From: Planctomycetota bacterium
GTDB lineage: Bacteria > Planctomycetota > Planctomycetia > Pirellulales > Thermoguttaceae
Direction: 5' to 3'
Length of the DNA stretch: 5,810 bases
Assembly: GCA_013202535.1 (NCBI GenBank)
Contig: JABMRP010000162.1
Coordinates: 1 to 5,810, forward strand
Shown here: positions 1 through 5,058 of the stretch, in pieces
Layout: the number at the start of each line of letters is the position of its first letter
Numbering within the stretch: position 1 is the stretch's first letter
The notes under the pieces: model-generated
What the model saw: only the letters and a program-made list of their open reading frames with translations
Told to the model about the DNA's origin: nothing
Databases searched by the model: none
Program-made: the position numbers and the translations under genes

Positions 1-1
1 C

Positions 2-163
2 ATGGGTGCCGTGCTCTGCGCTCACTCCGCCGACGACGGCAGGAAACTCGCCGAGCAGAAGCTCGACGCCCCGCCCGTCTTCGACGGCCTGATCGCCGCC
101 GCCGGCCGACTCTACATGACCACCATGAACGGCACGCTGATTTGCCTGGGGGGGGAGAAATAG
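2..163 (+). CDS. C-terminal end of a PQQ-like beta-propeller repeat protein (5' end outside window)
   Basis: An open frame enters from the left edge and ends at TAG (161-163), giving 53 residues. Their character is that of a final propeller blade: a strand with Asp-Gly and a Lys-Leu pair (DDGRKLAEQKL), then APPVFDGLIAAAGRLY, then a closing strand MNGTLICLGG. This spacing of 'D-G-x-x-L ... P-V-F-D-G ... G-R-L-Y ... G-x-L-x-C-L-G' is typical of the C-terminal blades of PQQ-like (BamB/YncE-type) propellers, which planctomycetes encode in large numbers. They are often secreted and often of unknown ligand. The ATG at 2 is almost certainly internal. An eight-G run (148-155) lies five codons before the stop. 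Family is fairly secure from the blade pattern; substrate and full domain layout are not visible. Confidence 0.72.
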   Translation: MGAVLCAHSADDGRKLAEQKLDAPPVFDGLIAAAGRLYMTTMNGTLICLGGEK

Positions 164-178
164 TCGTTATAAGGAATT

Positions 179-208
179 GAACAGGAGGAAACAGAGGGAA
201 CAGAGAAG
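179..208 (+). repeat. Purine-rich end repeat, first copy (unpaired on its left)
   Basis: This 30-bp arm begins GAACAGGAGG and ends CAGAGAAG. It is identical to the arm at 418-447. It starts 16 bp after the stop codon of the upstream propeller gene and has no pyrimidine-rich partner to its left, so it marks the left boundary of the array. It can pair with the pyrimidine-rich arm at 373-402, which would enclose the whole first remnant unit. Confidence 0.85.
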
Positions 209-231
209 CTGATTGGTCTGGACTTGGCAAG

Positions 232-366
232 AAAAGAACAGGCATGCGTGTTGGGCACCATGAAACTTCCGGACATGATGCTTGACCTATCGATTAACTT
301 TAACGCAGAAAGATGGACCAAAGATCTCTTCCGTCGGAACCCTCACGGCGGGCTTCGGCAACTTGA
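232..366 (+). pseudogene. Remnant A of a GxxExxY gene (3' end only)
   Basis: Translation in one frame gives residues such as KEQACVLGTMKL followed by INFNAER. These line up with the intact protein's KAQALSYMKL and INFNVER (residues 94-118). The leader (GGACTTGGCAAG) is kept, but the start codon and about the first 92 codons are missing, so the leader is joined directly to the 3' part. From the AAC of the INFN motif to the conserved TGA there are 71 nt against 72 nt in the intact gene, so the original stop (364-366) is out of frame and the frame would run on into the next repeat arm. It is non-functional as a nuclease: all three putative catalytic positions lie in the deleted part. Confidence 0.75.
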
Positions 367-372
367 TATATC

Positions 373-447
373 CTTCTCTGTTTCCTCCGTTCCCTCCTGT
401 TCAAAAAAGACCGGTTTGAACAGGAGGAAACAGAGGGAACAGAGAAG
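373..447 (+). repeat. Long inverted repeat / hairpin between remnant A and the intact gene
   Basis: A pyrimidine-rich arm (373-402) is followed by a 15-nt spacer and its purine-rich counterpart (418-447). By hand count 27 of 30 positions are Watson-Crick complementary, and one further position would be a G-U pair in RNA. The hairpin lies 32 bp upstream of the GxxExxY start codon. It could act as a transcript-ending or -protecting structure, or simply be two neighbouring cassette ends. There is no U-run after the stem, so it is not a classical intrinsic terminator. Confidence 0.85.
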
Positions 448-479
448 CAAATTAGTTTGGACTTGGCAAGGGAGAGGAT

Positions 480-887
480 ATGCATCGTCTTTACGAACAG
501 GCGGCAGGCATAACTCACGACGTCATCGGCGCGGCGATCGAGGTTCATAAGGACAAAGGGCCGGGACTGCTCGAATCGGTGTATGAATGGTGTCTTGGTA
601 AGGAGTTGGGACTGCGAGGCTACGACGTGCGGAGCCAAGAGTCCGTACTCATCCGATACAAGGGGTTTGAGCGTGAGGATTCGCTGAAGTTCGATCTCCT
701 GGTGAATTCCTGCCTCTTGGTTGAAGTCAAAGCTGTCGAGACCGTACACCCGATCCATAAGGCCCAAGCGCTGAGCTACATGAAACTGCTGGATATTCCG
801 CTCGGTCTACTGATAAACTTCAACGTGGAAAGACTCACTGAAGGCGTTTCCCGGCTGATTCTCCCCGGCGCGAATGTGGCAACTTGA
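480..887 (+). CDS. GxxExxY-family protein (PD-(D/E)XK nuclease-like fold), intact copy
   Basis: The 135-residue product matches the GxxExxY family in length and motif order. It has an N-terminal helix with IGAAIEVHKDKGPG (16-29), the name-giving GLLESVY (29-35: G29, E32, Y35), then FDLLV with D72, VEVKAVE with E82 and K84, and a helix H93-K-x-Q96 leading to Y100-MKLLDIPLGLLINF. E32, D72 and the E82-x-K84 pair are the positions expected for a PD-(D/E)XK-like active site, and all are present. The family's biological role is not established. ATG 480 is supported by GGAG at 471-474, and the N-terminal length fits the family. It is the only intact gene in an array of four cassettes and is flanked by long hairpins. 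By eye it is less GC-rich than the neighbouring enzymes, consistent with separate ancestry. Family call is strong; nuclease activity is inference. Confidence 0.88.
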   Translation: MHRLYEQAAGITHDVIGAAIEVHKDKGPGLLESVYEWCLGKELGLRGYDVRSQESVLIRYKGFEREDSLKFDLLVNSCLLVEVKAVETVHPIHKAQALSYMKLLDIPLGLLINFNVERLTEGVSRLILPGANVAT

Positions 888-893
888 CGTATC

Positions 894-968
894 CTTCTCT
901 GTTTCCTCCGTACCCTCTTGTTCAAAAAGGACAGCTTGGAACAGGAGGAAACAGAGGGAGCAGAGAAG
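894..968 (+). repeat. Long inverted repeat / hairpin after the intact GxxExxY gene
   Basis: The pyrimidine-rich arm (894-923) starts six bases after the GxxExxY stop codon. After a 15-nt spacer the purine-rich arm follows (939-968). By hand count 24 of 30 positions pair, and three of the mismatches would be G-U in RNA. It is the most diverged of the array's hairpins. On the transcript it would fold right behind the coding region. Confidence 0.85.
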
Positions 969-991
969 CTGATTGTTTTGGACTTGGCGAG

Positions 992-1127
992 GAAAAGAAC
1001 AGGCATGCGCGTTGGGCACCATGAAACTGCCGGGCATTGTGCTTGACCTATTGATTAACTTTAGCGCAGAAAGATGGCCCAAAAATGTCTTCCGTCGGAT
1101 CGCTCAGGGCGGAATTCAGCAACTTGA
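992..1127 (+). pseudogene. Remnant B of a GxxExxY gene (3' end only)
   Basis: This copy closely resembles remnant A. It has the same leader, the same junction just upstream of the missing start codon, the same distance of 16 nt between two internal ATGs (1005 and 1021), and the same 71-nt distance from AAC to the TGA at 1125-1127. Its readable residues are KLPGIVLDLLINFSAERWPK, matching the intact protein from about residue 102 on. Remnants A and B therefore descend from one deleted ancestor that was later copied. The first two thirds of the gene, including all putative catalytic residues, are absent. Confidence 0.75.
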
Positions 1128-1133
1128 TATATC

Positions 1134-1208
1134 CTTCTCTGTTTCCTCTGTTCCCTCCTGTTCAAAAAAGACAGCTTGGAACAGGAGGAAACGGAGGGAA
1201 CAGAGAAG
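1134..1208 (+). repeat. Long inverted repeat / hairpin between remnants B and C
   Basis: The arms are at 1134-1163 and 1179-1208 with a 15-nt spacer (A-run then GACAGCTTG). By hand count 27 of 30 positions are complementary, and two of the three mismatches would be G-U in RNA. Sequence and geometry match the other hairpins in the array. Confidence 0.85.
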
Positions 1209-1240
1209 CTGATTGTTTTGGACTTGGCGAGGAAGTGGAT

Positions 1241-1377
1241 ATGTATCTGTCTTGCCGGGCGTATTGGGCACCTTGACGTTGCTGGCATTTGGTTCGGCCT
1301 ACCGATTAACTTCAGTTTGTAAAGAACATCCGAAGGCGTTTTGGCTGATTCTCTCCGGCGCGAATTCGGCAACTTGA
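1241..1377 (+). pseudogene. Remnant C of a GxxExxY gene (start and 3' end, large internal deletion)
   Basis: Unlike remnants A and B, this copy keeps the region equivalent to the start codon (GTGGATATG against GAGGATATG in the intact copy) and a few following bases. It then jumps to the part matching about codon 95 onward. Its tail (GAAGGCGTTTTGGCTGATTC, then CGGCGCGAATTCGGCAACTTGA) is much closer to the intact gene's tail than to those of A and B. From AAC (1308) to the conserved TGA (1375-1377) there are 70 nt instead of 72. Translation from ATG 1241 stops after 11 codons. It represents a separate deletion event. Confidence 0.7.
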
Positions 1378-1383
1378 CGTATC

Positions 1384-1449
1384 CTTCTCTGTTTCCTCCG
1401 TTCCCTCCTGTTCAAAAAAGACAGCTTGGAACAGGAGGAAACGAAGGAA
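1384..1449 (+). repeat. Last inverted repeat of the array, right arm degraded
   Basis: The pyrimidine-rich arm (1384-1413) is identical to the one at 373-402. After the 15-nt spacer the purine-rich arm starts normally (GAACAGGAGGAAAC at 1429) but loses register from about 1443 and runs into unrelated sequence. This marks the right boundary of the array, which ends about 22 bp before the oxidoreductase start codon. Confidence 0.8.
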
Positions 1450-1471
1450 CTGGACATGAGGACGACAGGAC

Positions 1472-2881
1472 ATGAATAGGGGTCAAGAGAAAATGCGGAG
1501 CAAAAGTCTCACCCGGCGTGGCTTCTTGCGGGGTAGCGCCGTTACGGCGGGCTGCTTCATCGTTCCGTGCTCCGTGCTCGGCACGAAGAAGAGCGAGGGG
1601 GCCCAGCGTGCGAAACGCGCCGCCAGCGACCGCCTGAACATCGCCGGCGTCGGACTGGGTGCGCGGGGCTTGGGCAATATGGAAAAATGTGAAGGCGCCA
1701 ATATCGTTGCCCTGTGTGACGTGGATTGGCGTCTGGCCGCGACGGCCCTGGAACGCTACCCCGACGCGGCGAAGTACCGGGACTTCCGCAAAATGCTCGA
1801 TGAGGAAAAGGGCATCGACGCCGTGGTGGTATCGACGCCGGACCACACCCATGCGACGATCGCCGCCGAGGCGATGCGCCGGGGAAAACACGTCTACGTC
1901 GAGACGCCGCTTGCCCACGACGTCTGGGAAGCCCGGCAGTTGGCCCGACTGGCGAAAGAAACCGGGGTGACGACGCAGATGGGCAACGAACGCCATTCGG
2001 GAGCAGGCATTCGCCGCGCCGTCGAGATGCTCTGGGGCGGCGGACTCGGCCCGATCCGGGAAGTCCATTGCTGGACCAACCGGCCGCAGTGGCCGCAGGC
2101 CGTCGACCGGCCCAAGGGGAAAGCACCCGTGCCCTCGGGATTGGATTGGGATCTCTGGCTCGGCCCGGCTCCCCAGCGAGCCTTCCAGCCGGCTTACCAT
2201 CCGTACCGCTGGCGAGGATGGCTCGACTTCGGCACCGGGGCGCTGGGCGCCATGGGATGCCACCTGCTCGACGCCGCATTCTGGGGTCTCAAGCTCGGCC
2301 AGGCCCAATCGTTTTCCGTCGAGGCCGACTCGACGGGCGTCCACGGCGAAACGTATCCCGAAGCTTCGACCATCCGCTACCGTTTTCCGGCCCGGGAGGA
2401 CCTGGCGCCGGTGACGATCACCTGGTACGACGGTGGACGCCGGCCGTCTCGCCCCGGCCAGTTGCCGTACCTTCGCGAAGTCGGCAGCAACGGCTCGATC
2501 TTTGTCGGCGACGAACATACGATGATGTTCGGGCCGACGGTCTTCGGGACGACCCCCGGTCAGGTTGGTCCGCGGGCGATTCCGGAGTTCGCCGACGTCC
2601 AAAGCAAGAAGCCCTACCAAAAGATCCGCGCGGTCACCGAAGGCGATTGGACGAAAGGCAACCGGCACATGCAGGAGTGGATTGCAGCCTGCAAAACGGG
2701 AACGCAACCCTGTGCCAGTTTCGCGTACTCGGCTCCGTTGACCGAAATGGTGTTGCTGGGCAACGTGGCCCTGCAAAGCGGAACGCCGATCGAGTGGGAC
2801 GCCCGGAAGATGCAGGTTACCGGCGCCCCCGAAGCGAAGCGCTTCATCCGCGGGGAGTATCGAGAAGGATGGAGCCTGTGA
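1472..2881 (+). CDS. Tat-exported Gfo/Idh/MocA-family oxidoreductase with E-T-P in place of E-K-P
   Basis: The 469-residue protein starts with a Tat signal: R15-R16-G-F-L within TRRGFLRG, then a hydrophobic stretch to about residue 37. A Rossmann domain follows with the dinucleotide loop GVGLGARG (59-66), the end of strand two CDVD (82-85) and STPDHTHA (121-128). The strand that normally reads E-K-P is E144-T145-P146, so the conserved lysine is absent. Further on come QMGNERHS and the C-terminal domain's GCHLLD with H264 and D267. Length and layout fit planctomycete exported members of the family, which act on sugars or cyclitols with NAD(P) or a tightly bound cofactor; the substrate cannot be named. 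Start choice: ATG 1472 has GAGG at 1458-1461; ATG 1493 (M8) also keeps the full Tat signal and has AGGGG at 1478-1482. The repeat array ends about 22 bp upstream, leaving no room for a promoter outside it. Confidence 0.88.
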   Translation: MNRGQEKMRSKSLTRRGFLRGSAVTAGCFIVPCSVLGTKKSEGAQRAKRAASDRLNIAGVGLGARGLGNMEKCEGANIVALCDVDWRLAATALERYPDAAKYRDFRKMLDEEKGIDAVVVSTPDHTHATIAAEAMRRGKHVYVETPLAHDVWEARQLARLAKETGVTTQMGNERHSGAGIRRAVEMLWGGGLGPIREVHCWTNRPQWPQAVDRPKGKAPVPSGLDWDLWLGPAPQRAFQPAYHPYRWRGWLDFGTGALGAMGCHLLDAAFWGLKLGQAQSFSVEADSTGVHGETYPEASTIRYRFPAREDLAPVTITWYDGGRRPSRPGQLPYLREVGSNGSIFVGDEHTMMFGPTVFGTTPGQVGPRAIPEFADVQSKKPYQKIRAVTEGDWTKGNRHMQEWIAACKTGTQPCASFAYSAPLTEMVLLGNVALQSGTPIEWDARKMQVTGAPEAKRFIRGEYREGWSL

Positions 2882-2920
2882 CGTGGAGGTAACCGTTCAC
2901 GCCCCGGAGAACAAAGGGGG

Positions 2921-2975
2921 CTCACGCAGAGGCGCGGAGAACGCGGAGGAGTAGGAAACAAGGGGGTAGGAGAGG
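2921..2975. repeat. Second purine-rich repeat remnant in the oxidoreductase-sulfatase spacer
   Basis: Bases 2921-2950 hold a run with an 8-9-base period (CGCAGAGG, CGCGGAGAA, CGCGGAGGA) preceded by CTCA. From memory, such CACGCAGAGGCGC strings are widespread intergenic repeats in environmental bacterial genomes; this was not checked here. Directly after it, 2950-2975 matches the purine-rich arm of the upstream array at 18 of 26 positions by hand count, centred on AGGAAACA. It may be the decayed end of a related cassette, but purine-rich DNA can match by chance. The rest of the spacer (2882-2920 and 2976-3107) shows no convincing gene or promoter. Confidence 0.45.
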
Positions 2976-3107
2976 TGTGGCATAACGAGATTACCCCCGG
3001 CGGTCGTTGACACGGCGATAGACATCCACGGCCGACTTGGGCCGTATTCCAACCAAGACACTCGTTCTGTTTGGAAAGCAGACCCGCAACGAAAAGAAGA
3101 AAGAAAC

Positions 3108-4706
3108 ATGAAAACACTACTCGCTGCCGTCGTGCCCTTGGTTGTGTCGCTCCTGAACCCGTCCACCCCCCAGGCCGCTGAGCGTCCCAACGTGGTCCTC
3201 ATCATGGCCGACGATCTCGGCTTTGCCGACCTGGGATGTTATGGCTCGGAAATCGAGACGCCCAACCTCGATTCTCTCGCCGCCGACGGGCTGCGGTTCA
3301 CCCAGTTCTACAATACGGCCAAGTGCCATTCGTCGCGCGTGTCGCTGATGACGGGGCTCTACTGCGATCAGGCCGGCGGCGCCAAACTGAGCCGCGGCGC
3401 CACCATCGCGGAAGTGCTTTCGCCCGCCGGGTACTTCACCGCCATGGCCGGCAAGTGGCACCTCGGCGGGCAACCCACCGACTTTGGCTTCGGGCGCTAT
3501 TGGGGACATCTATCCGGGGCGACGAACTTCTTCACCGGCGACAATAGCTTCCGGCTCAATGGCCAGCCCTGGGATGTCCCCGAGACCCTCCATGGCCGCC
3601 CCTTCTACACCACCAACGCCATTACCGACTTTGCGATTGAGTTTCTCGAAGAGGCCAATGCCGGGGACAAACCATTTCTCCTGTACGTTGCGTTCAACGC
3701 TCCGCACTACCCGTTGCAGGCACCCGAGGAGGCGGTCCGGAAGTACGATGGCCGTTACGACGACGGCTGGGACAAACTTCGCGTCAAGCGGCACCGCCGC
3801 CAGATCGAATCGGGTCTTCTGCCGGCGCGGTGGAAGCTCAGCCCGCGGCCCGATCATGTCCCCGCCTGGGATAGCCTCAGTGAAGAAGAACGCCGGTGGG
3901 AAGCCGATCGCATGGAGGTCTTCGCCGCCATGGTCGATCTCGTCGACCAAAACGTCGGCCGGCTCGTGCATTCCCTGAAGGAAGCAGGCACTCTGGACAA
4001 CACGCTGATTCTGTTCTGTTCCGACAACGGCGCCTGCCCCTTTGAACGTACCCGAGGCCGTCATCTGGCTCCCTGGGACGCGAAGTCCTATTGGACCTAC
4101 GACGCCGCCTGGGCCCACGCCGGCAACACGCCGTTTCGCTTGTACAAGCAAAACCAGCACGAGGGGGGCATCTCTTCCCCGCTGATCGTTCATTGGCCCG
4201 AGGGACTCAAGACCGAACCCGGATCGATAACCGATCAGCCGGGACACTTAATCGACGTCATGGCCACCTTCATCGAATTGGGCGCCGCCACCTATCCCCA
4301 GCAGATCGACGACCGCATGATCGACCCGCTGCAAGGCAAGTCGCTGCTGCCGATCTTTCGTGGCGAAACTCGGCAGCCGCACGAGACGCTCTATTTTCAC
4401 TTCGGCACGGATCGCGCCTTGCGCCAGGGACCGTGGAAGCTGGTCTCGGCAAAGCTGGGCAGGTGGGAACTCTACAATCTGGACGAGGACCGGACGGAAC
4501 TGAACGACCTTGCCTCGCAGAACCCCGATCGGGTCGCGGCCATGGCAGCGCAGTGGTTTCGCACAGCCCAGCAAGTCGATCGCCTTGAGGGCGGCAAACT
4601 GGCTCCGGTTCGCGACGAGATCACACCGCTCAGTTTTCGCAAGGACACCCGTTCGGGTGCCGCCTCCCAACAGAAGAAAAAGAGGATCGATTACCATCGA
4701 GAGTAG
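3108..4706 (+). CDS. Exported arylsulfatase (formylglycine-dependent, complete)
   Basis: The 532-residue protein has a short signal peptide (MKTLLAAVVPLVVSLL, likely cut near residues 23-24) and then the sulfatase core. Visible are metal ligands D35-D36 in NVVLIMADDLG, the active-site motif C73-H-S-S-R77 followed by LMTG, K116 and H118 in GKWH, H200 in NAPHYPLQAP, the metal site D306-N307 in SDNGA, and K347 with H351 in YKQNQHEGG. All expected catalytic positions are present. C73 would be oxidised to formylglycine by a maturase encoded elsewhere. The middle part (RVKRHRRQIESGLLP ... PAWDSLSEEE) is typical of AtsA-like arylsulfatases common in planctomycetes. It releases sulfate from sulfate esters outside the cytoplasm, probably on sulfated polysaccharides. 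ATG 3108 is the only start that keeps the signal peptide; its upstream AAGAAGAAAGAA is a weak ribosome site. It is 226 bp downstream of the oxidoreductase and its last 16 bp overlap the convergent small gene. Confidence 0.92.
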   Translation: MKTLLAAVVPLVVSLLNPSTPQAAERPNVVLIMADDLGFADLGCYGSEIETPNLDSLAADGLRFTQFYNTAKCHSSRVSLMTGLYCDQAGGAKLSRGATIAEVLSPAGYFTAMAGKWHLGGQPTDFGFGRYWGHLSGATNFFTGDNSFRLNGQPWDVPETLHGRPFYTTNAITDFAIEFLEEANAGDKPFLLYVAFNAPHYPLQAPEEAVRKYDGRYDDGWDKLRVKRHRRQIESGLLPARWKLSPRPDHVPAWDSLSEEERRWEADRMEVFAAMVDLVDQNVGRLVHSLKEAGTLDNTLILFCSDNGACPFERTRGRHLAPWDAKSYWTYDAAWAHAGNTPFRLYKQNQHEGGISSPLIVHWPEGLKTEPGSITDQPGHLIDVMATFIELGAATYPQQIDDRMIDPLQGKSLLPIFRGETRQPHETLYFHFGTDRALRQGPWKLVSAKLGRWELYNLDEDRTELNDLASQNPDRVAAMAAQWFRTAQQVDRLEGGKLAPVRDEITPLSFRKDTRSGAASQQKKKRIDYHRE

Positions 4707-4969
4707 AACGACCCCCGATAGTAGGACGGATACCGCGGACCGACCTGAACCCGGACGCCGGGGGCCCGGACGTGGACTCCCGGACCAACGTGGACACCGA
4801 CGCCCGGTGCAAAAACGCGGACAGGCGGAGCCACACGAATAGGTGGGTGGACGTAGGAACGCCGCGCGGTCCGGCGCCATTTGGCCGCTTCGGCCGGCTG
4901 CGGTCCGATCAGCGTCAGCCCGACCAGAAGCATCAGCGGTAACGAAACCTGTATGACAAGCCTCTTCAT
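4691..4969 (-). CDS. Small exported Val/Pro/Gly-repeat protein, 92 residues
   Basis: The product begins MKRLVIQVSLPLMLLVGL, a clear signal peptide likely cleaved after AEA (26-28). The mature chain of about 64 residues is basic (WRRTARR) and carries a loose 7-8-residue repeat: V-R-V-F-A-P-G, V-G-V-H-V-G-P-G, V-H-V-R-A-P-G, V-R-V-Q-V-G-P (about 50-78). It ends in a Tyr/Arg-rich tail (YPSYYRGSFYSRW). Alternating valines with Pro-Gly turns suggest short strands or an extended surface-associated chain. No cysteine or enzyme motif is present and I do not recognise a named family. That it is a real gene rather than a shadow is supported by an excellent ribosome binding site 7 nt before ATG and by the complete signal peptide. 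Its 3' end overlaps the convergent sulfatase's by 16 bp. Small, low-complexity exported proteins of this style are frequent in planctomycetes; function unknown. Confidence 0.72.
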   Translation of the reverse strand: MKRLVIQVSLPLMLLVGLTLIGPQPAEAAKWRRTARRSYVHPPIRVAPPVRVFAPGVGVHVGPGVHVRAPGVRVQVGPRYPSYYRGSFYSRW

Positions 4970-4976
4970 CGATCTT

Positions 4977-4984
4977 CCTCCTTT
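4977..4984 (-). promoter_or_regulatory. Strong ribosome binding site of the small exported protein
   Basis: On the minus strand this reads AAAGGAGG, an eight-base match to the 16S rRNA 3' end, with a 7-nt spacer before the ATG at 4969. It is by far the best such site in the window and fixes the start of the small gene. Confidence 0.8.
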
Positions 4985-5036
4985 GACGACTGAAACGAGT
5001 TACCGCGGCGCCAGCAGCCTGCTGAACGTCGCACAC

Positions 5037-5056
5037 TATCTCAAATGTATCTCAAA
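5037..5056. repeat. Tandem 9-bp direct repeat near the candidate promoter
   Basis: TATCTCAAA occurs twice (5037-5045 and 5048-5056), with starts 11 bp apart, about one helical turn. The pair overlaps the inferred transcription start of the small exported gene, a place where a repressor or other dimeric regulator could bind. The repeat is directly visible; its role is inferred. Confidence 0.4.
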
Positions 5057-5058
5057 CG

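Larger units (their letters stand above)
179..1449. mobile_element. Array of four inverted-repeat-bounded GxxExxY cassettes, one intact and three decayed (putative mobile or repeat element)
   Basis: The stretch is built from one pattern: a purine-rich arm of about 30 bp, a leader containing GGACTTGGCRAG, a GxxExxY gene or its remnant ending in GCAACTTGA, and a pyrimidine-rich arm complementary to the first. Units are 179-402 (remnant), 418-923 (intact gene), 939-1163 (remnant) and 1179-1413 (remnant). They are separated by 15-bp spacers of similar sequence (A-rich, then GACAGCTTG or GACCGGTTT). A last purine-rich arm (1429-1449) is incomplete. Seen directly: repeat structure, shared leader and tail, deletions. 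Inferred: that the units moved or multiplied as cassettes. No transposase, integrase or clear target-site duplication was found, so 'mobile' is a hypothesis; repeated local duplication is an alternative. Confidence 0.5.

Noticed and set aside
224..550. Open frame running through remnant A, the hairpin and into the GxxExxY gene
   Set aside because: It arises from loss of the original stop by a 1-nt deletion and reads through repeat arms; only the segment homologous to the intact gene's 3' end is meaningful, so it is listed as a pseudogene.
179..1449. Possible CRISPR array, because of repeated elements at intervals
   Set aside because: The repeats are inverted pairs, the intervening segments are 164-446 bp and homologous to each other rather than unique short spacers, and no cas gene is visible.
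1412..2776. A 454-codon open frame antisense to the oxidoreductase
   Set aside because: It lies opposite a gene with clear Tat, Rossmann and family motifs. Its product shows no domain and is rich in Arg/Gly/Pro as expected of a GC-rich antisense frame; no ribosome site was seen.
3007..3012. Perfect TTGACA -35 element upstream of the sulfatase
   Set aside because: No acceptable -10 sequence was found 15-19 bp downstream, so it was not called a promoter.
3028..3045. Small hairpin ACGGCC-GACTTG-GGCCGT upstream of the sulfatase
   Set aside because: Only six pairs and no T-run; such stems are common by chance in GC-rich DNA, and terminator function is not supported.
3510..4247. Long antisense frame opposite the first sulfatase
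   Set aside because: The opposite strand has all sulfatase catalytic motifs. The antisense product has no recognisable motif and no plausible start signal.
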